From Corallococcus sp. NCRR (lineage in GTDB: Bacteria > Myxococcota > Myxococcia > Myxococcales > Myxococcaceae), in assembly GCF_026965535.1 (NCBI RefSeq), contig NZ_CP114039.1, positions 8,415,461 through 8,479,460 of the forward strand: a stretch of 64,000 nucleotides of DNA, in the 5' to 3' direction. The notes under the pieces are model-generated. The model did no database searches and had not been told where the DNA came from. It saw only the letters and a list, made by a program, of their open reading frames with translations. Positions 60,731 to 64,000 of the stretch are shown one piece after another. Numbering within the stretch: the first letter of the stretch is position 1; every line of letters starts with the position of its first letter. Position numbers and translations under genes: made by a program.

Positions 60731-62701
60731 ATGTGCGGCATCGCGGGGTTCACCTTCCCGGCGGGTGACGCATCGGGCACGGCGCAGCACGCCGACCGCC
60801 TGCGCCGCATGACCGCCAGCATCAAGCACCGGGGGCCGGACGCGCAGCGGGCCCTGCTCCTGGACGGCGCCGCGCTGGGGCACGCGCGGCTGTCCATCGT
60901 CGACCTGGCCTCCGGTCACCAGCCCATGCGCGACGAGGCCACCGGACTCACGGTCGTCTTCAACGGCGAAATCTTCAACCACGTGGAGCTGCGCGAGCAG
61001 CTGTCGGGGGCATATGCCTTCCGCACGCGCTCGGACACGGAGGTCATCCTCGCGGCGTTCCTCACGTGGGGCATCGACTGCGTGCGCCGCTTCGAGGGCC
61101 AGTGGGCCTTCGCGCTGTGGGATCCGCGCGACCGCACGCTGTGGATGTCACGGGACCGCGTGGGCATCTGCCCGCTGTTCTACGCGCGGCTGCCGCAAGG
61201 GCATCTGGCGTTCGCGTCGGAGGCGAAGGCGCTCTTCGCTGGCGGACTGGTGACGCCGGTGCTGGACGCTCGGGGGCTCAAGCAGACGTTCCAGCTCTGG
61301 GCGCCGGTGGCGCCGCGCACGTCCTTCGAGGGCGTGTCGCTGCTGCCGCCCGCGCACGTGGCGAAGTGGCGCGATGGGACGCTGACGCTCCAGCGCTACT
61401 GGGACCTGGACTTCGGCGTGACGCCGGACGCGGTGGAGGCGCCCCGGCTGCTGGAGGAACTGGGCGCGGTGCTGGACCGGGCGGTGCGCCTGCGGCTGCG
61501 CGCGGACGTGCCGGTGGCGGCGTACCTTTCGGGTGGGTTGGACTCCAGCCTGCTGTGCGCGCTGGCGCAGGAGCAGCTGGGCGGGACGCTGCGGACCTTC
61601 TCCGTGGGCTTCGCGCACGCGCGGTTCGACGAGCGCGCGCATCAGGCGACGGTGGCGGAGCAACTGCGCACCGAGCACCGCGTGGTGGAGATGCGCGATG
61701 GGGACATTGGCGCGCTGGTGCCGGGCGTCATCTTCCACGCGGAGCAGGCGATGATGCGCTCCGCGCCCGCGCCGTTCCTGCGGCTGTCGGGGTGGGTGCG
61801 CGACCAGGGCATCAAGGTGGTGCTGACGGGTGAAGGGTCGGACGAGATGTTCCTCGGCTACGACCTCTTCAAGGAGACGAAGGTGCGCCAGTTCTGGGCG
61901 CGCCAGCCGGGCTCGAAGTACCGGCCGCTGCTCCTGCGCCGGCTGTATCCGACGCTGTCGGTGAGCCAGCAGAACGTGGAGCTCTTGCGCGAGTTCTTCG
62001 GCACGGGGCTGGAGACGCCGGACGCGCTCGGGTTCTCGCACATGGTGCGGTGGGGCAACAGCGGCCGCATCCTGCGCTTCCTCGCGCCGGAGTTCGCCGC
62101 GAAGGTGGCGGACGAGGATCCGGTGGCGTCGGTGCTCGCGACGGTGCCGGACGCGGTGGCGAAGTGGCGGCCCCTGGCGCGGGCCCAGTACCTGGAGGCG
62201 CGGACGTTGCTGTCGGGCTACCTCCTGTCCGCGCAGGGCGACCGCATGCTGCTGGGCAACGCGGTGGAGGGGCGCTTCCCCTTTCTGGACACGGGCGTGA
62301 TGGAGTTCGCCGCGCGGGTGCCGGAGCGGCTGCGGCTCCGGGGCCTGGACGAGAAGCACCTGCTCAAGCGCTTCGCCAAGGGCCGCGTGCCGGCGTCCAT
62401 CCTGGAGCGCAGCAAGTTCCCGTACCGAGCCCCCATCGCGGGAGCGCTGGTGGGCCCGGATGCGCCCACCTGGGCGCGCGAGCTGCTGGCTCCAGAGGCG
62501 GTGTCGGCGACGGGCGTCTTCGACGCGCGCAAGGTGGAGCGGCTGGTCGCGAAGCTGCGGGCACCGAACTCGGCGGAGAGTGAGGCGGACACCATGGCCC
62601 TGTTCGCCGTGGCGTCCACGCAGTTGCTGGCGCATCACTTCCTGAAGCCGAAGCCCGTGCCCCAGGCAGACGTGGATGCCGTGCAGTTGGAGGCCGCGTG
62701 A
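60731..62701 (+). CDS. asnB: Glutamine-hydrolysing asparagine synthetase (AsnB type)
   Basis: A 656-residue amidotransferase. The N-terminal Ntn glutaminase starts with Cys2 in MCGIAGF and contains the RLSIVDL and NGEIFNH signatures. The synthetase domain has the PP-loop YLSGGLDSSLLCAL near residue 266, and GEGSDEMFLGYDLF. It forms an amide from a carboxyl group and glutamine. In clusters such enzymes often amidate a carrier-bound or saccharide acid rather than aspartate. Stop codon 62699-62701 overlaps a 24-codon frame that leads to the ligase gene. Confidence 0.92.
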   Translation: MCGIAGFTFPAGDASGTAQHADRLRRMTASIKHRGPDAQRALLLDGAALGHARLSIVDLASGHQPMRDEATGLTVVFNGEIFNHVELREQLSGAYAFRTRSDTEVILAAFLTWGIDCVRRFEGQWAFALWDPRDRTLWMSRDRVGICPLFYARLPQGHLAFASEAKALFAGGLVTPVLDARGLKQTFQLWAPVAPRTSFEGVSLLPPAHVAKWRDGTLTLQRYWDLDFGVTPDAVEAPRLLEELGAVLDRAVRLRLRADVPVAAYLSGGLDSSLLCALAQEQLGGTLRTFSVGFAHARFDERAHQATVAEQLRTEHRVVEMRDGDIGALVPGVIFHAEQAMMRSAPAPFLRLSGWVRDQGIKVVLTGEGSDEMFLGYDLFKETKVRQFWARQPGSKYRPLLLRRLYPTLSVSQQNVELLREFFGTGLETPDALGFSHMVRWGNSGRILRFLAPEFAAKVADEDPVASVLATVPDAVAKWRPLARAQYLEARTLLSGYLLSAQGDRMLLGNAVEGRFPFLDTGVMEFAARVPERLRLRGLDEKHLLKRFAKGRVPASILERSKFPYRAPIAGALVGPDAPTWARELLAPEAVSATGVFDARKVERLVAKLRAPNSAESEADTMALFAVASTQLLAHHFLKPKPVPQADVDAVQLEAA

Positions 62702-62772
62702 GCGCGCCTTCAGGCATCGCAGTGGAGATCCCGGCAGCCCGGTGTTCGCCCGCGCAGTGGGAGGAAGCGTGA
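62698..62772 (+). CDS. 24-codon coupling ORF between asnB and the ligase gene
   Basis: GTG 62698 overlaps the asnB stop (GTGA) and encodes 24 residues, MSAPSGIAVEIPAARCSPAQ and four more. It ends at TGA 62770, which overlaps the next GTG start (GTGA). It may carry ribosomes from asnB into the ligase gene, or be the relic of a deleted gene. No known peptide. Confidence 0.3.
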   Translation: MSAPSGIAVEIPAARCSPAQWEEA

Positions 62773-64000
62773 GCGCGGATACCGCCCCTTCGTGGGTTCG
62801 TGGCCATGCGGCCTCAAACCCGGATGCGCCAGCGGTGGACTCGCCGTGGGCGCGGCTCACCTACGCGCAGCTCGAAGCGCGGATGCTGGCGCTCGCGGGA
62901 CAGCTGCGGGCCGCCGGCGTCGAGCCGGGCGCTCGGGTCCTCATCGCCCTGCCCCTGGGCTGCGCCTCGGCCGTCGCGAGCCTCGCGGTGCAGGCGCTGG
63001 GTGCCTGCGCCGTGGAGCTGGACCGTGAGACGGGCGCGGACTCCCTGGCCAGCATCCTCGCGCAGACGGGTGCCCGCCACGCGGTCATCTTCGGTCAGGA
63101 CGCGCGGCGCTGGACGGGGCGCTCGCAGCTCACCCACTTCTTCATCGTCCACGGCTCCCGCCCTCCGGAGCGCATGCTCGGGTTGCTGAAGCCCGCCTCG
63201 TGCACGTGGTTGCAGGAGGACGGCGCGGTGGATCCGGACGTGTGCCCGGAGCCGCTGGCCGCCCTGCCCGCCCTGCCTCCGGATGCGCCCGCGTCCATCG
63301 TCTACACGTCCGGCAGCACGGGCACGCCCCGTGGCGTCGTGCAGACGTTCGCCAACATCGCGGCGAACACGCGCTCCATCGTGGAGTACCTGGGCCTCAC
63401 TCCGCACGACCGCGCCATGCTCATCCTTCCCCTGCACTACTGCTACGGGAAGAGCGTGCTCCAGACGCACCTGCTCGCGGGCGGCTCCGTGTTCCTGGAT
63501 CCGCGCTTCATGTACCCGCAGGTGGTGCTGGAGGCCATGGCCACCGAGTCCTGCACCGGCTTCGCGGGCGTGCCCCTCACCTTCGAGCTGCTGCGCCGTC
63601 AGGCCGCCCCGGACTCGCTCGCGAACCTGAAGCTGCGCTACCTCACCCAGGCCGGCGGAGGCATGTCCCCGGACACCGTGCGCTGGACGCGCGAGGCCTT
63701 CCACCCGGCCGAGCTGTTCGTCATGTACGGCCAGACGGAGGCCACCGCGCGGCTCTCCTACCTGCCGCCCTCGCGCGCCACCGACAAGGCGGGCTCCATC
63801 GGACAGGGCATCCCGGGCGTCACGCTGGCCGTGGTCGCGGACGACGGCACGCCCCTTCCCGACGGCGAAGTGGGCCAGCTCGTGGCGAAGGGCGCCAACG
63901 TCACCCCCGGCTATCTCGACGCGCCGGACGACACCGCCGCCATCCTCCATGACGGCTGGCTGTGGACCGGCGACCTCGCGTGGCGCGACGCGGAGGGCTT
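62769..64000 (+). CDS. AMP-dependent acyl-CoA/acyl-ACP ligase (3' end outside window)
   Basis: An ANL-superfamily adenylating enzyme, 410 residues visible. The P-loop signature is IVYTSGSTGTPRGVVQT near residue 178, A5-type MYGQTEATARLSYLPP near 320, and GWLWTGDLAWRD near 398. The C-terminal subdomain lies outside the window. The start is GTG 62769 with GGGAGGAAGC before it. It should activate a carboxylic acid as AMP ester and load it onto CoA or the cluster's ACP; the A2-region residues LPLHYCYGKSVLQTH suit a medium to large acyl or amino acyl substrate. Confidence 0.9.
   Translation, partial: MSADTAPSWVRGHAASNPDAPAVDSPWARLTYAQLEARMLALAGQLRAAGVEPGARVLIALPLGCASAVASLAVQALGACAVELDRETGADSLASILAQTGARHAVIFGQDARRWTGRSQLTHFFIVHGSRPPERMLGLLKPASCTWLQEDGAVDPDVCPEPLAALPALPPDAPASIVYTSGSTGTPRGVVQTFANIAANTRSIVEYLGLTPHDRAMLILPLHYCYGKSVLQTHLLAGGSVFLDPRFMYPQVVLEAMATESCTGFAGVPLTFELLRRQAAPDSLANLKLRYLTQAGGGMSPDTVRWTREAFHPAELFVMYGQTEATARLSYLPPSRATDKAGSIGQGIPGVTLAVVADDGTPLPDGEVGQLVAKGANVTPGYLDAPDDTAAILHDGWLWTGDLAWRDAEG

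Overview
The window reads as chromosome from a high-G+C predatory myxobacterium (Cystobacterineae; Corallococcus or a close Myxococcus relative is my best guess). The grounds are the uniform G/C-ending codons, the dense run of outer-membrane-type lipoproteins, and several families that are typical of or nearly restricted to myxobacteria: a tandem pair of DUF2378/TIGR02265 proteins, a DUF2381 protein coupled to a membrane Ser/Thr kinase, DUF6310/DUF5953 and Imm52 toxin-immunity proteins, DUF4388, and a MYXO-CTERM-like tail on an amidase. Family names come from recognition of the translated sequence; no search was run.

Layout. 1-8.7 kb: a membrane methyl-accepting sensor (5' end outside the window), a small gene broken by an in-frame UGA, a TrhA/HlyIII membrane protein, a lipoprotein nuclease-like toxin with a DUF5953 partner, an FAD monooxygenase, an SRPBCC protein and a sorbosone/PQQ-dehydrogenase-like lipoprotein. 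8.7-16.2 kb: small lipoproteins, a lipoprotein methyltransferase, OsmC, then a compact operon of ECF sigma factor, anti-sigma factor, caspase-like lipoprotein and carboxypeptidase-regulatory-like lipoprotein, followed by two further lipoproteins. 16.2-18.6 kb: YceI, a LysR regulator and pirin, tied together by two copies of a GTTCC-N6-GGAAC operator. 18.6-21.5 kb: a beta-helix lipoprotein and the two DUF2378 paralogues.

21.8-30.7 kb is the accessory region. It ends at an intact tRNA-Leu(GAG). Next to the tRNA sit a DUF2381-kinase pair and a broken second kinase, then a degenerate copy of a tRNA 3' end plus terminator, then a visibly A+T-richer two-gene cassette: a 600-residue protein with a PD-(D/E)xK-like nuclease domain fused to a P-loop NTPase, translationally coupled to a 773-residue protein I cannot assign. 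The cassette ends directly against the 3' stub of a toxin-like gene whose Imm52 immunity gene survives. It looks like an anti-phage or other conflict module inserted at a tRNA hotspot and is the best candidate for a new system here.

30.8-58.2 kb is core genome: the gap-pgk-tpiA-secG operon, an amidase with an inserted golvesin-like domain, diacylglycerol kinase, FAD dehydrogenase, an RlmI-like methyltransferase with altered motifs, an OB/HD RNase-like protein, a MshEN-HD-receiver-DUF4388 protein, tatD plus HEAT, metG, an NRDE protein, a patatin lipoprotein, a secreted M4 protease, holB-holA and a mechanosensitive channel with a cyclic-nucleotide domain. 58.3-64 kb starts a small acyl/amide-forming cluster: SGNH-like hydrolase, two left-handed beta-helix acyltransferases, acyl carrier protein, asparagine synthetase and an acyl-AMP ligase that runs off the end.
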